Source of the DNA: Rhodococcus triatomae | GTDB taxonomy: Bacteria; Actinomycetota; Actinomycetes; Mycobacteriales; Mycobacteriaceae | DNA length: 64,000 bases | Direction: 5' to 3' | NCBI RefSeq assembly: GCF_014217785.1 | Contig: NZ_CP048814.1 | Location: forward strand, 3,472,001 to 3,536,000 | In this document: piece by piece, positions 31,581-40,953 of the stretch | Layout: each line of letters starts with the position of its first letter | How positions within the stretch are numbered: the first letter of the stretch is position 1 | Made by a program: the position numbers and the translations under genes | The notes under the pieces: generated by a model | The model's database searches: none | Told to the model about the DNA's origin: nothing | The model's input: only the letters and a program-made list of their open reading frames with translations

Positions 31581-31713
31581 ACAGCGAGCCTGCTCGGGCG
31601 TGACTCGGGCGCTCTCTGCAACGTCAGCGGGTCGGGTGCCGGAAGGAGGGGCCTTCCGCTTCGGGTGTGGGTCGCGTAGTGCTCGCCGTACGGTGTGTCC
31701 GTCCGAGACGCCT

Positions 31714-31733
31714 TGATTATGTGAACAATCATT
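31714..31733 (+). promoter_or_regulatory. Inverted repeat containing the second 13-mer, candidate operator site 2
   Basis: TGATT (31714-31718) and AATCA (31727-31731) are inverted around ATGTGAAC, and the region contains GTGAACAATCATT (31721-31733), the near-copy of site 1. Located ~100 nt before yrbEA, it could be the binding site by which the tandem TetR protein controls the mce operon. Confidence 0.45.
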
Positions 31734-31829
31734 TGGAGTTCTGATCGCTCGACCTGTATCCGTCCGGACGTGTCGTGATCGACACGGGAAGTCGTCGGGG
31801 CCGGTGTCGGCCCACGAGAGAGGTCATGC

Positions 31830-32639
31830 ATGACGTACGAATTGCCCGCACCGAAAGGTCCGATGCGGGATGTCGCGCTCCAGGGTGGCTTCCTCATCGG
31901 GTTCTCCGTGCAGGCGCTGTTCGGGCTCGTCAGCGCGATTCTCCGTCGCCGGTTGTCGTTGCACGAGACCGTGACTCAGACGCTCTTCATCGGCCGGGTC
32001 AGCACCGGTCCGTCCCTGCTCCTGATGATTCCGATCGGAGTGTTCATCGCGGTATCCGTGGGTGAGCTGGCCGGGCGGATCGGGGCCGGCGGGTACTCCG
32101 GAGCAGTGGTCGCGTTCATCATCGTCGGCCAGGCAGCGGCGCTGGTGTGCGCCCTGATGATGGCCGGAGTCGCCGGCTCGGCCATCTGCACGGATCTCGG
32201 GTCGCGAAAGATCCGCGAGGAGATCGACGCGATGGAGGTGATGGGCATCGATGTGGTCGAGCGCCTCGTCGCGCCCCGTCTCGTCGGAGCCGTCATCGTC
32301 TCGCTCGCCTTGTGCGCCATGGTCACCTTCGGTGGCGTGATCGCGTGCTACCTCTACCACATCTACGTGCAGAATCTTCCTGCCGGAACCTTCATGGCGA
32401 CGTTCAGCCAGTACGGCCGGATGTCCGACTTCGTGATGGCGCTCGTGAAAGCGTCCATCTTCGGCCTCACGTCGACACTGGTGGCCACCTTCAAGGGGCT
32501 GCATGCCAAGGGCGGGCCGCGCGGAGTCGCGGACGCCGTGAACGAAGCGGTGGTCATCGCGTTCGCGCTGGTCTTCATCGTGAACACCGCGTTGTCGGCC
32601 CTGTACACGGTCATGGTTCCGGCAGTGGGGTCCTACTGA
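31830..32639 (+). CDS. yrbEA: YrbE-family permease A of the Mce transporter
   Basis: 269 aa with five to six membrane segments; ATG at 31830, AGAGAGG upstream. MlaE/YrbE permeases pair with a cytoplasmic ATPase (MceG/Mkl, not in this window) to move lipids through Mce proteins. The coupling-helix motif of the family is visible as REEIDAMEVMGID (EExDA type), followed by VERLVAPRLVGAVIVS. First gene of an eight-gene yrbE-mce set plus accessory genes with overlapping or near-overlapping ends throughout. Confidence 0.95.
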   Translation: MTYELPAPKGPMRDVALQGGFLIGFSVQALFGLVSAILRRRLSLHETVTQTLFIGRVSTGPSLLLMIPIGVFIAVSVGELAGRIGAGGYSGAVVAFIIVGQAAALVCALMMAGVAGSAICTDLGSRKIREEIDAMEVMGIDVVERLVAPRLVGAVIVSLALCAMVTFGGVIACYLYHIYVQNLPAGTFMATFSQYGRMSDFVMALVKASIFGLTSTLVATFKGLHAKGGPRGVADAVNEAVVIAFALVFIVNTALSALYTVMVPAVGSY

Positions 32640-33496
32640 TGATCGGAGTGGACACGCGTGCGCGCCTGCAGCGGGCGGCCCGTCCGGCGAAGGGCGTTGC
32701 CGACGGATTCGTCGGAGTCGGTCGTCACGTCACGTTCTACGTGCGGGCGATCGGATCCATCCCGTTCGCGCTCACCAGGTACCGCAAGCACGTGCTGGCG
32801 CAGATCAGCGAGGTGAGTTTCGGAACCAACTCACTGCTGTCCGGTGGAGGCACGATCGGCATCGTCTTCGCGATGTCGCTCGCCGCGGCGATGATGCTCG
32901 GTGTCGAAACCCAGCGAGGACTCGATCTCGTCGGCATGACGACTCTGTCCGGAATGCTCTCGGCGGTCGCGAACACCCGGGAACTCGCGCCGGTCGTCGT
33001 CGCGATTGCGCTCGCGGCCAAGGTGGGTACCGGGTTCACCGCTCAGATCGGTGCCATGCGGATCTCCGACGAGATCGACGCGCTCGACGCCATGGCGATC
33101 CGTTCCATCCCCTTCCTCGCCGGTACCAGGGTCCTCGCCGCGATGGTGTGCGTCGTCCCGATCTACATGATCGGCCTGCTCGCGAGCTATCTGTCCACCC
33201 GGCTCGTCGTGGTCTTCTTCAACGGGGCGTCGGCGGGCACGTACGACTACTTCTTCCATCTGGCCCTCGCGCCGGTGGACCTGCTCTACTCGGGGATAAA
33301 GGCGGTGGTGTTCGCCATCGTGGTCGCCCTCGTGCACTGTGCCTACGGCTACTTCGCCAGCGGTGGCCCTGCGGGCGTCGGGCAGGCGGCCGGTCGTGCC
33401 CTGCGCACTGCCATCCTCGCAATCGGAATTCTCGACGTCCTCATGACTTTCGCGCTCTGGGGCCTCGTCCCGTCCATCCCCGGAATGGGGGTGTGA
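32639..33496 (+). CDS. yrbEB: YrbE-family permease B of the Mce transporter
   Basis: 285 aa; ATG overlaps the yrbEA stop (TGATG). The N-terminus is longer than in YrbEA and amphipathic; membrane segments follow from ~residue 65. The EExDA-type motif is SDEIDALDAMAIRSI. A homo- or hetero-dimer of the two YrbE proteins is expected to form the inner-membrane pore. Confidence 0.95.
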   Translation: MIGVDTRARLQRAARPAKGVADGFVGVGRHVTFYVRAIGSIPFALTRYRKHVLAQISEVSFGTNSLLSGGGTIGIVFAMSLAAAMMLGVETQRGLDLVGMTTLSGMLSAVANTRELAPVVVAIALAAKVGTGFTAQIGAMRISDEIDALDAMAIRSIPFLAGTRVLAAMVCVVPIYMIGLLASYLSTRLVVVFFNGASAGTYDYFFHLALAPVDLLYSGIKAVVFAIVVALVHCAYGYFASGGPAGVGQAAGRALRTAILAIGILDVLMTFALWGLVPSIPGMGV

Positions 33497-33498
33497 GA

Positions 33499-34845
33499 AT
33501 GGATCAGCTCACCGGAAGGGGGCAGCTGTCGCTCGGGCTCCGCGGTGTCCTGGCAGTGGTGCTGGCCTTGGTGGTGGCCATTCTCATGGTGCTACGTGGC
33601 ACCGGGAACCTCCGCCAGGACGCCGAGATCACCGTGGGGATCCCCGCGGCGGCCGGGCTCGTCAACGGCGAGGCCCCGGTGCGGTACCACGGGGTCAACA
33701 TCGGCCGGATCGCCGCGATCGACTCGGGAACCGACGAATCCCTCGTGAGGCTGCGGATCGAATCCGAATCGCTCGCCCTCGTGCCGGACACGGTGTCCGC
33801 CCGCATCGTCCCCCGGACGTTCTTCGGGGACATCTATCTCCAGCTCGTCGACAATCCGCAGGCGAGGTCCGGTTCGAGCCTCGAGGACGGAGACCGGATC
33901 GCCGTGGACACCGGTCCGGAAGCCGTTGCGCTGTACGACGTCTACACCAAGCTCGTCGATGTCCTCGATCGCATGCAGCCACAGAAGGTCCAGACGGCAC
34001 TCACTGCATTGGGACAGGCACTGGACGGGCGTGGCGACACCGTGGGCCGGATCGTGTCGCGACTGGGCGAGGTCTCCGACGTGCTCAGTCCGTCGGTGCA
34101 GGAGTTCCTCGAGTCCACTCCGGAATTCAGGGAGGTGATGGAATCGCTCGAACGCGCGACACCCGACATCGTGGCCACGCTCGCAGCGGCGACGTCGGTC
34201 TCGCACAGCATCGTCGCGCACCAGGACGGGCTTGCGGCCACGCTGGCGGCATCGGCCGGCTTCGCTGCCGTGCTCTCGCCGTTCTTCGGCGACAACCGCG
34301 AACAACTGATCACCGTTCTCGACGCGACGGGTGAGATTCTCGCGACCACGGCAGCCGATCCGGAGGGCCTGGTCGAGACACTGGACAAGGCCAGGACTTT
34401 CGGCGCGGCCGGTGGCCGGGTGTTCGCGACGGGAAGGTTCGACATCACCGCGGTGCCGAGCTTCGCCGACCCGCTGCCGTACGGACCCTCCGACTGCCCC
34501 CGCTACGGGGGACTGTCGAACCCGATGTGCGGAGCCTTCGGCGGAAGCGAGGCATCGGCGAATGCACGACCGGCCGGGTCGAGCCCGGGCGTCCCGGCTC
34601 CGGCCGGTGGGCCGGAGCGTGCGCAGCCCGAGATCGGTGACGTCGTGGACGGCGCGGCCGAGTCTCCGGTGCTGCGCTTCCTCGAGGAGCAACTCGGTGT
34701 CGGAAATCCCGGTGTCGGAAGCCCCGGTATCGGGACGCCCGACGGCGTCGCGGCACCGGCATCGGTCGACGCGGGCGCACCCAACCCGGCCACGGTGGTC
34801 ATGCTCGGTCCGCTCGTTCGGGGGAAGCAGGTGACCGTGCGATGA
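33499..34845 (+). CDS. mceA: MceA-type substrate-channel protein
   Basis: 448 aa; ATG at 33499, 2 nt after yrbEB. One N-terminal membrane anchor (GVLAVVLALVVAILMVL) is followed by the MCE beta-barrel domain (~40-120; YHGVNIGRIAAID, PRTFFGDIYLQL), a long helical region with regularly spaced polar/hydrophobic residues that forms the needle, and a Pro/Gly-rich tail with NPGVGSPGIGTPDG repeats. The six Mce proteins form a hetero-hexameric tunnel to the mycomembrane. Confidence 0.92.
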   Translation: MDQLTGRGQLSLGLRGVLAVVLALVVAILMVLRGTGNLRQDAEITVGIPAAAGLVNGEAPVRYHGVNIGRIAAIDSGTDESLVRLRIESESLALVPDTVSARIVPRTFFGDIYLQLVDNPQARSGSSLEDGDRIAVDTGPEAVALYDVYTKLVDVLDRMQPQKVQTALTALGQALDGRGDTVGRIVSRLGEVSDVLSPSVQEFLESTPEFREVMESLERATPDIVATLAAATSVSHSIVAHQDGLAATLAASAGFAAVLSPFFGDNREQLITVLDATGEILATTAADPEGLVETLDKARTFGAAGGRVFATGRFDITAVPSFADPLPYGPSDCPRYGGLSNPMCGAFGGSEASANARPAGSSPGVPAPAGGPERAQPEIGDVVDGAAESPVLRFLEEQLGVGNPGVGSPGIGTPDGVAAPASVDAGAPNPATVVMLGPLVRGKQVTVR

Positions 34846-35861
34846 AGATCCAGCGCCGCCAACTCGTGAGGTTGGCGATGTTCTGTGCGATCGGGCTCGG
34901 ATGCGGTGTCCTGATGGCGAATACGCTGTCCGTCCCGGTTCGCGGTTCCAGCGAACGGTACGCACTCGAGTTCACCGACGTCGAAGGCCTCACCCCGGGC
35001 AACCCGGTCACCATGGCCGGCGTCCGCGTCGGCCGGGTGGATTCGATCGAGTTCACCGGAAGTGAGGGCGGCCGGGCAATCGCGCTGGTCGGGATCGAGG
35101 TCGAGGCGGATCATCCGCTTCCCGCGGACGTCACCGCCGCGGTCAGGTACGGCGACATGCTCGGTGCCCGGTTCGTCTCGCTCGCCGGCGGAGGCGACGC
35201 CGCGGAGCCGATCGAGCCCGGTGCGCTGATTCCGCTCAGCCGGACGACACCGCCCACCGACCTCACCGCGTTGATGAACGGCTTCAGGCCGCTCTTCGAC
35301 GCGCTCGAGCCCGACCAGGTGAACACGCTCACGCGGAGTTTCGTCGAGACGTTCAGCGGGCAGGGCCAGGCGGTGGCGGACCTGCTCGCCCACATCGCCG
35401 AGATGAGTTCCGGCCTCGTCGCCCAGCAGGAGATCTTCTCCCAACTGGTGGGCAACATGGCGCAGCTGCTGAGCTCGGTGGACTCGCGGCAGCCCGAGCT
35501 CGAACGGTTCCTCACCGGCCTCGGCGCACTCAGTTCCACCGTGCTCGGCGACAACGATCAGCTCATCGCTCTTCTCGACGAGGGGAACTCGGTCGTGACG
35601 ACACTCGCCGGGTCGATGGCCAGGACCAACGGAGAGTTCTCCCGCTCGGTGACGGACCTGAAGTCGGTCACCGACACCTGGATCGCGCACACCGAGGAAT
35701 TCGACCGATTCGTCGCGAATCTGCCGCAGTTCGCCGACGGGGTCAACCGGATCGGCAGCTACGGCGGCTTCATCAGCTTGTACCTGTGCAACTTCACACT
35801 GAAAGCAGGGGAATTGGAAGCGAACATCTTCGGCCCGACGCACTCGCCGGTGTGCTCATGA
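34842..35861 (+). CDS. mceB: MceB-type protein
   Basis: 339 aa; ATGA overlap with mceA. N-terminal anchor (LAMFCAIGLGCGVLMANTLS), MCE domain with MAGVRVGRVDSIEF and VRYGDMLGARFVSLAG, then the helical domain ending in ISLYLCNFTLKAGELEANIFG, a C-terminal motif typical of MceB proteins. Confidence 0.92.
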   Translation: MKIQRRQLVRLAMFCAIGLGCGVLMANTLSVPVRGSSERYALEFTDVEGLTPGNPVTMAGVRVGRVDSIEFTGSEGGRAIALVGIEVEADHPLPADVTAAVRYGDMLGARFVSLAGGGDAAEPIEPGALIPLSRTTPPTDLTALMNGFRPLFDALEPDQVNTLTRSFVETFSGQGQAVADLLAHIAEMSSGLVAQQEIFSQLVGNMAQLLSSVDSRQPELERFLTGLGALSSTVLGDNDQLIALLDEGNSVVTTLAGSMARTNGEFSRSVTDLKSVTDTWIAHTEEFDRFVANLPQFADGVNRIGSYGGFISLYLCNFTLKAGELEANIFGPTHSPVCS

Positions 35862-36910
35862 TGTTCCTGGTCAAGCTCATCGACGTCTTCGTGGGCATCA
35901 TGCTGTTCCTGTTCAAGGGGGAACGCCGCGCGGGTTCGGCGACCCCTCTCGTTCTCGGCACTCTCGGAATCGTGCTCCTCGTCGCGGGCCTCGGCATCGC
36001 GATCGGAATCCCCAAGGGGTGGTATCTGATGCGGACCAGCCCCTACGTCGCCGAGATGACGAATGCCAGCGGGCTGTCGAGTGGCGATCCGGTGTATGTA
36101 GCGGGTGTTCCCGCCGGACGGGTCGAGAACATCGGGCTCGCCGGCGATCACGTCCGCATCGACTTCCGACTCGACAACGGTCAACCGCTGGGCAACCAGA
36201 CGACGGCGACGGTGCGCCTGAAGACGGTGCTCGGGAAGCGCTACCTGGAGGTCGTCCCTGCCGGGGTCGTGCTCGAGGGGGAGAATCTGATCCCGCGCTC
36301 GCGCACGACGGTCCCGTACAGCCTCGACGAAGTCAGTGCCGATGCGACCGACGCAGCCGACAATGTCGATCTCGACTCGGTGAAGGCGATGATGTCCACC
36401 CTGTCCCAGGTGATGCCGGAGGATTCGGAACAGTTGGGCGCCGCTCTCGCCGGAATCAGCGGTGCCTCGGCGGCTTTCGCGCAGAACGGCGAACAGATGG
36501 ATCAGCTGTTGGTGATGTCGCGGACCCTGTCCGATCTCATGGTGGCTCAGACGGACTCCCTGATGACCACCGCCGCGAACGCGCAGTCGATCGTCCGGAC
36601 TCTCGCGGTGCGCAAGGAGGCACTGACCCAGTTGATCGACCACCTCACCACGATCACCGCGACACTCGCGCAGTCCTTCACCCGGAACGAGGAGGTGTTC
36701 GGGCAGATGGTCACCAACCTCGTCCACGTCACCGACACACTGAAACGTAATGTCGAGCAGATAGATCTACTCCTGACCAGGCTGCCGTCGTCGTTGCGCA
36801 AGGTCACCGACGCGACCGGCAACGGGACGTGGGCGGATGTGACTGCCCCCGCCGCGGTGCTTCCGGACAATCTCCTGTGCGCGATCGGTGTGATGGGAGG
36901 GTGCAGATGA
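35858..36910 (+). CDS. mceC: MceC-type protein
   Basis: 350 aa from the ATG at 35858, which overlaps the mceB stop (ATGA); the longer frame from 35786 lies inside mceB and is rejected. A hydrophobic N-terminus (FVGIMLFLF and TLGIVLLVAGLGIAIGI) precedes the MCE domain (YVAGVPAGRVENIGL, LKTVLGKRYLEVVPAG) and a long helical segment ending CAIGVMGGCR with paired Cys. Confidence 0.92.
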   Translation: MMFLVKLIDVFVGIMLFLFKGERRAGSATPLVLGTLGIVLLVAGLGIAIGIPKGWYLMRTSPYVAEMTNASGLSSGDPVYVAGVPAGRVENIGLAGDHVRIDFRLDNGQPLGNQTTATVRLKTVLGKRYLEVVPAGVVLEGENLIPRSRTTVPYSLDEVSADATDAADNVDLDSVKAMMSTLSQVMPEDSEQLGAALAGISGASAAFAQNGEQMDQLLVMSRTLSDLMVAQTDSLMTTAANAQSIVRTLAVRKEALTQLIDHLTTITATLAQSFTRNEEVFGQMVTNLVHVTDTLKRNVEQIDLLLTRLPSSLRKVTDATGNGTWADVTAPAAVLPDNLLCAIGVMGGCR

Positions 36911-38046
36911 CCGCGGAGATCCAGGCGCCGTCCCCTCCGCCCCGGAGTCGTGGCCGCGTCGTGGCGACGCTTCTGGTGCTCGCGCTGGTGATCGGTGCGG
37001 CGAGCTGGTTCGTGTTCGGGCGGACCGACTCGAGCCGAACCGTCTATGCGGACTTCGGTTTCGTCAACGGGATCTACACCGGCAGCCGGGTCACGGTGCT
37101 CGGCGTGCCCGTCGGAACCGTCACCTCCCTCGAGCCGAAAGGCACCCACGTGCGGGTGGCGATGTCGGTCCAGGGAGACGTCGAACTCCCCGAGCAGACG
37201 TCGGCGTACGTCCTCAACCCCTCCGTCATCAGCGACCGCCACATCGAGTTGGGCCCGGCCTATCAGGGCGGGCCGACGCTCGCCGACGGGGCCGAGATCC
37301 CGCAGGAGCGCGCCCACTCGCCGATCGACTTCGACGGATTGATGGGCAGCCTGCGCGTGCTCTCGGAGACACTCGGTGCCGACGGAGGCGACATCGGGCA
37401 GTTGCTCGCGCAGAGCGCGGAGAGCTGGCGGGGTCAGGGCGAGCAGTTCAACGCGGCCGTGAGAAATCTCAGCTCCGCAACCGGCGTGGTCGGGGCTCGC
37501 AGTGAGGACATCGCGGTGCTCGTGGCCAATCTCGATCACCTGATGCGGGCTCTGGACTCGCGCCAGATCTCGCTCGACGCTCTGGTGGAGGGGCTCGGAG
37601 AGCTCGGTGACGAATGGTCGCGGCAGGACCTCGACATCTCCGCGCCGCTGCAGGATCTCCGGATCGTGCTCGATCAGATGAACACCTTCATGCAGCAGCA
37701 CGGCGACGACGTGGGAGCAGTAGCGGAAAACCTCGACGTCCTGGGGCAGACACTGAACGCTCACCAACCGGGGCTGGCCGAGTTCATGGACCTCGTCCCG
37801 CTCATGATGCAGAACCTGGGCAACTCCATCGGTCCCGACAATCGCGGACGCATCCGATTGAACGTGTCCACCTCGCTGACCCAGTTCGCGATCGCGAAGC
37901 CACTGTGTGACGCCCACCCCCTTCCGCTGTGCACGGGCGCGGGCTTCACCAATCCGATCTCGTTCCCGATCAGCGCATCGGATCCGCTGGGCATCGTCTC
38001 GGCCGTCACCGGTGGCGCCCTCCCGTCGGAAGGGGGAGGCAACTGA
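36907..38046 (+). CDS. mceD: MceD-type protein
   Basis: 379 aa; ATGA overlap with mceC. Anchor VVATLLVLALVIGAASWFVF, MCE domain with VTVLGVPVGTVTSLEPKG and VLNPSVISDRHIELGPAY, helical domain, then a C-terminal Cys-containing tail (AKPLCDAHPLPLCTGAG). Its length and Pro-rich start are as usual for MceD. Confidence 0.92.
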   Translation: MTAEIQAPSPPPRSRGRVVATLLVLALVIGAASWFVFGRTDSSRTVYADFGFVNGIYTGSRVTVLGVPVGTVTSLEPKGTHVRVAMSVQGDVELPEQTSAYVLNPSVISDRHIELGPAYQGGPTLADGAEIPQERAHSPIDFDGLMGSLRVLSETLGADGGDIGQLLAQSAESWRGQGEQFNAAVRNLSSATGVVGARSEDIAVLVANLDHLMRALDSRQISLDALVEGLGELGDEWSRQDLDISAPLQDLRIVLDQMNTFMQQHGDDVGAVAENLDVLGQTLNAHQPGLAEFMDLVPLMMQNLGNSIGPDNRGRIRLNVSTSLTQFAIAKPLCDAHPLPLCTGAGFTNPISFPISASDPLGIVSAVTGGALPSEGGGN

Positions 38047-39116
38047 TGGAAGGGAACCGAATGGCCTCGTCGATCCAGTGGGCCCGGATCGTCGCCGCCG
38101 GTGCCGGATGCGTGGTCCTGGCCGGCTGCGGAGCGGGCATCCAGGATCTCCCGCTGGGGCGGTCGGCCAGCGCAACGGCATACGACGTGACCGTGCAACT
38201 CGCCACCGCGGACGGCCTGGTCCTCGGCGCGGACGTGCGCAACGGCCAGAAGGTGATCGGCCGAGTGGCCGAACTCCGGCCGGACCAGGTGGGGGCGGCC
38301 GTGCGGTTGAGCCTGGATTCGACCGTGCCGCTGCCCGAGAACGTCGAGGCTGCGGTCGAACTCCCGTCCGCGCTCGGCAGCCCGTTCATCCGGCTGACGG
38401 CACCCGACGACCCCTCCTCCCGGCCACTCCGCAACGGCGACGTCGTTCCCGAATCGCGTACCGAGATCGGGCCCCAGGTGGAGACGGCACTCGCCACCCT
38501 CGGCACGGTGCTCACCGGAAGCGGAATCAGCCAACTCGACACGATCGTGCGGGAGCTGAACGTCGCGTTCGCCGGGCGCTCCGGCGACGTCCGATCGCTG
38601 ACCCGGACGATGACCGATCTCATGGCGTCGGCGTCCCGGCACCAGGACGATTTCGACCGGGCCATGGTGCTCGCCACCCGAGTGTCCGGGCAGCTGACGG
38701 CGCAGCAGCAGGTGGTCGACGGCTACCTCGACGTCGTGCCGCCGGTGATCGACGTGCTCCTTCGGCAGAAGGATGCGATCGCCTCCCTGCTGAACTCCAC
38801 CGCTCAGCTCGCGGTGAACGCCAATTCCGTTCTGGCACAGTCCCCGACGGGAATGGATGCCATGTTGAGCGATGCCTCGACAGTGGTGGGTGCGCTGGAC
38901 TCGTTCAACGATCGGATCGGCGGCACTCTCACGAACATGAACACCTTCCTCGAGACGTTCCAGACTGCGGTGCGGGGTGACTACCTGGTGTTCGACGGGG
39001 CACTGGACATTCCCGGAGGCATCGACAAGCTGCTGACCGGAGGGATGTTCCTGGGCAGCAACGCCGCCCCGCCCCTGGAGACCCTCGAGGACCTGCTCAC
39101 GGGAGGGGCACGATGA
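38046..39116 (+). CDS. mceE: MceE-type lipoprotein
   Basis: 356 aa; ATG overlaps the mceD stop (TGATG). A type II signal with lipobox VLAGC near residue 28 marks it as the lipoprotein of the set, the LprK-like position. The MCE domain follows (LVLGADVRNGQKVIGRVAEL, VELPSALGSPFIRLT), then the helical region (MTDLMASASRHQDDFDRA). Confidence 0.93.
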   Translation: MEGNRMASSIQWARIVAAGAGCVVLAGCGAGIQDLPLGRSASATAYDVTVQLATADGLVLGADVRNGQKVIGRVAELRPDQVGAAVRLSLDSTVPLPENVEAAVELPSALGSPFIRLTAPDDPSSRPLRNGDVVPESRTEIGPQVETALATLGTVLTGSGISQLDTIVRELNVAFAGRSGDVRSLTRTMTDLMASASRHQDDFDRAMVLATRVSGQLTAQQQVVDGYLDVVPPVIDVLLRQKDAIASLLNSTAQLAVNANSVLAQSPTGMDAMLSDASTVVGALDSFNDRIGGTLTNMNTFLETFQTAVRGDYLVFDGALDIPGGIDKLLTGGMFLGSNAAPPLETLEDLLTGGAR

Positions 39117-40333
39117 CACGTCTGGCCTTCGTGCAACTCGTCCTCTTCGCGATCACCGCAGCGGTCGTCGTTCCCTACGGGATCTATTACGTCGTCGGCC
39201 CGGCCGGTCTGACGGGGCAGCTGCGCGTGCACTCGATCATGACGAATGCGATGGGTCTGACCCCGGGAACCAGCGTCACCTATCGCGGGATACCTGTCGG
39301 CACGGTCGACTCCGTGGCTCTCGACCCTGCGGGTGGCGGGGCCCGGGTGGAGTACGTCCTCGACGGAGGCGTGCCGATTCCCGCGGACAGCGTCGCCAAG
39401 GCGACGATGGGGACGGTCGCGGGCATCCAGAACGTCGACATCTACCCCAACACCGCCGAGGGGCCGTACCTCGAGGACGGGGATCTGCTGCCCGCGCCGG
39501 AGGATCAGCAGCCGGTGCAGATGGATGGGCTCATGCTCGAGGCGAGCACCCTCCTCCAGGGCATCGACCCGCAGTCGGTCAGCGACCTCGGCACCGAGAT
39601 GGGTGCCTCGTTCGAGGGACTGGGGCCGAGTCTCGCCGCGATGATCGACGACGGGGATTCGCTGTCCGTGCAGCTTCGCGATCAGGCACCTGCTCTCCAG
39701 TCGCTGCTCGCGAGGACCGCGCGTCTGGTCGACACGATGGCGGGCGAATCCGACTCCTTCGTCGACGGGATGGCAGCCGCACGGGATCTGGCAACCCAAC
39801 TCGACGCCAATGCGCCGGTACTGGTGTACCTCACCGACCAATCTCCGCAGTCGCTGGCGAACGCGCAGCAGCTGTTCGACCGATACCAGGGGACGTTCGG
39901 CAGTGTCCTCGCCAACCTCGCCACCGTGGAACCGATCATCGCCGAGCGCAGCGACGCGCTCGCGTCCGGCCTGGTCGACATTCCGGCAGGCCTCGCGAGA
40001 CTCGAATCGATCGTCACGGGCGACCGGGCGGACTTCGCCCTCATCGCCACGCAGGGGCCGGTGTGCAACTACCCGACCGAGCGCCGAGCCGTCGGCGACC
40101 TGAGTCCCACCTCGCCGAACCTGAACCTGTACTGCCCACCAGCGCGGGATCTGGCTACCAGGGGAGCGCAGAACGCGCCCCGCCCGAACGATCTCGGCCT
40201 GCAGGGTTCGACGACACCCGGCTCCGTGATCGGACCGCCCGTGGTCGAGGACCCGATCCTCATTCCCACCGGCGTCGATGCATTGAACTATTGGAGATCG
40301 CTCTTGGAAGGACTCGGCAGTGCCACACGATGA
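39113..40333 (+). CDS. mceF: MceF-type protein
   Basis: 406 aa; ATGA overlap with mceE. Anchor VQLVLFAITAAVVVPYGIYYV, MCE domain (TPGTSVTYRGIPVGTVDSV, AKATMGTVAGIQNVDIYP), helical region and a C-terminal tail with Cys in CNYPTERRAVGDLSP. Last of the six Mce subunits. Confidence 0.92.
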   Translation: MTRLAFVQLVLFAITAAVVVPYGIYYVVGPAGLTGQLRVHSIMTNAMGLTPGTSVTYRGIPVGTVDSVALDPAGGGARVEYVLDGGVPIPADSVAKATMGTVAGIQNVDIYPNTAEGPYLEDGDLLPAPEDQQPVQMDGLMLEASTLLQGIDPQSVSDLGTEMGASFEGLGPSLAAMIDDGDSLSVQLRDQAPALQSLLARTARLVDTMAGESDSFVDGMAAARDLATQLDANAPVLVYLTDQSPQSLANAQQLFDRYQGTFGSVLANLATVEPIIAERSDALASGLVDIPAGLARLESIVTGDRADFALIATQGPVCNYPTERRAVGDLSPTSPNLNLYCPPARDLATRGAQNAPRPNDLGLQGSTTPGSVIGPPVVEDPILIPTGVDALNYWRSLLEGLGSATR

Positions 40334-40916
40334 ATCAGCAGGGTCACACGATGGATCGGCAGGCACCGCGACCGGGACATTGACCTCACCGGCGATTCCC
40401 CCGGAGGCGTCGACCGCTGCCGGGGACGGCCGCCGGACGAACCGCGTCGGTGCGAGAACGATACTCGCCGGTGCGCTGGTGCTCGCGTTGGTCGCGTTCG
40501 CCGCGGTGATGACCGTGCAGGTCCTCTCGGGCCGCGGAGAGAACGGACTACGCACCGAGGCCGTCGATGTCGCCCGCGACTATGCCGTCGCGATGTCGTC
40601 GTTCGACTACCAGAACCTGGATGCGAACCGCGAGACGATCGCCGAGATGTCCACTCCGGCATTCGCGCACACGTACAACGAGATGGTGGACGCCCTGGCC
40701 GGAATCGTCACGGACGGTCAGGGGCAGGCGACGGCGACCGCGGAGCATGTTGCGGTGGAGAGCCTCGACGACGGTCGCGCGGTCGTGCTGGTGTTCGCGG
40801 ACCAGCAGGCCGTCAACGTGACGGCACCGGAGGGAAACACGCAGAAGTACCGCATGGTGCTCACTCTCGTCCGGGACGGCGATCGCTGGCTGGTCGACGA
40901 CGTCCAGACGATCTGA
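40320..40916 (+). CDS. Mce-associated membrane protein (Mas-type)
   Basis: 198 aa from a GTG at 40320, GGAAGG upstream, overlapping mceF by 14 nt. Polar Ser/Thr/Ala-rich N-terminus (~45 aa), one membrane helix (ILAGALVLALVAFAAVMTVQV) and an outside SnoaL/NTF2-like domain (ARDYAVAMSSFDYQNLDANR, LTLVRDGDRWLVDDVQTI). Such proteins stabilise or assist Mce complexes in mycobacteria. No second Mas gene follows, unlike many mce operons. Confidence 0.88.
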   Translation: MPHDESAGSHDGSAGTATGTLTSPAIPPEASTAAGDGRRTNRVGARTILAGALVLALVAFAAVMTVQVLSGRGENGLRTEAVDVARDYAVAMSSFDYQNLDANRETIAEMSTPAFAHTYNEMVDALAGIVTDGQGQATATAEHVAVESLDDGRAVVLVFADQQAVNVTAPEGNTQKYRMVLTLVRDGDRWLVDDVQTI

Positions 40917-40953
40917 GCGACGGACGGGATACCGGAGAACACGAGGAGACGAC

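Noticed and set aside
31535..31897. Minus-strand ORF in the yrbE promoter region
   Set aside because: It covers the conserved promoter element and candidate operators and has no recognisable protein features.
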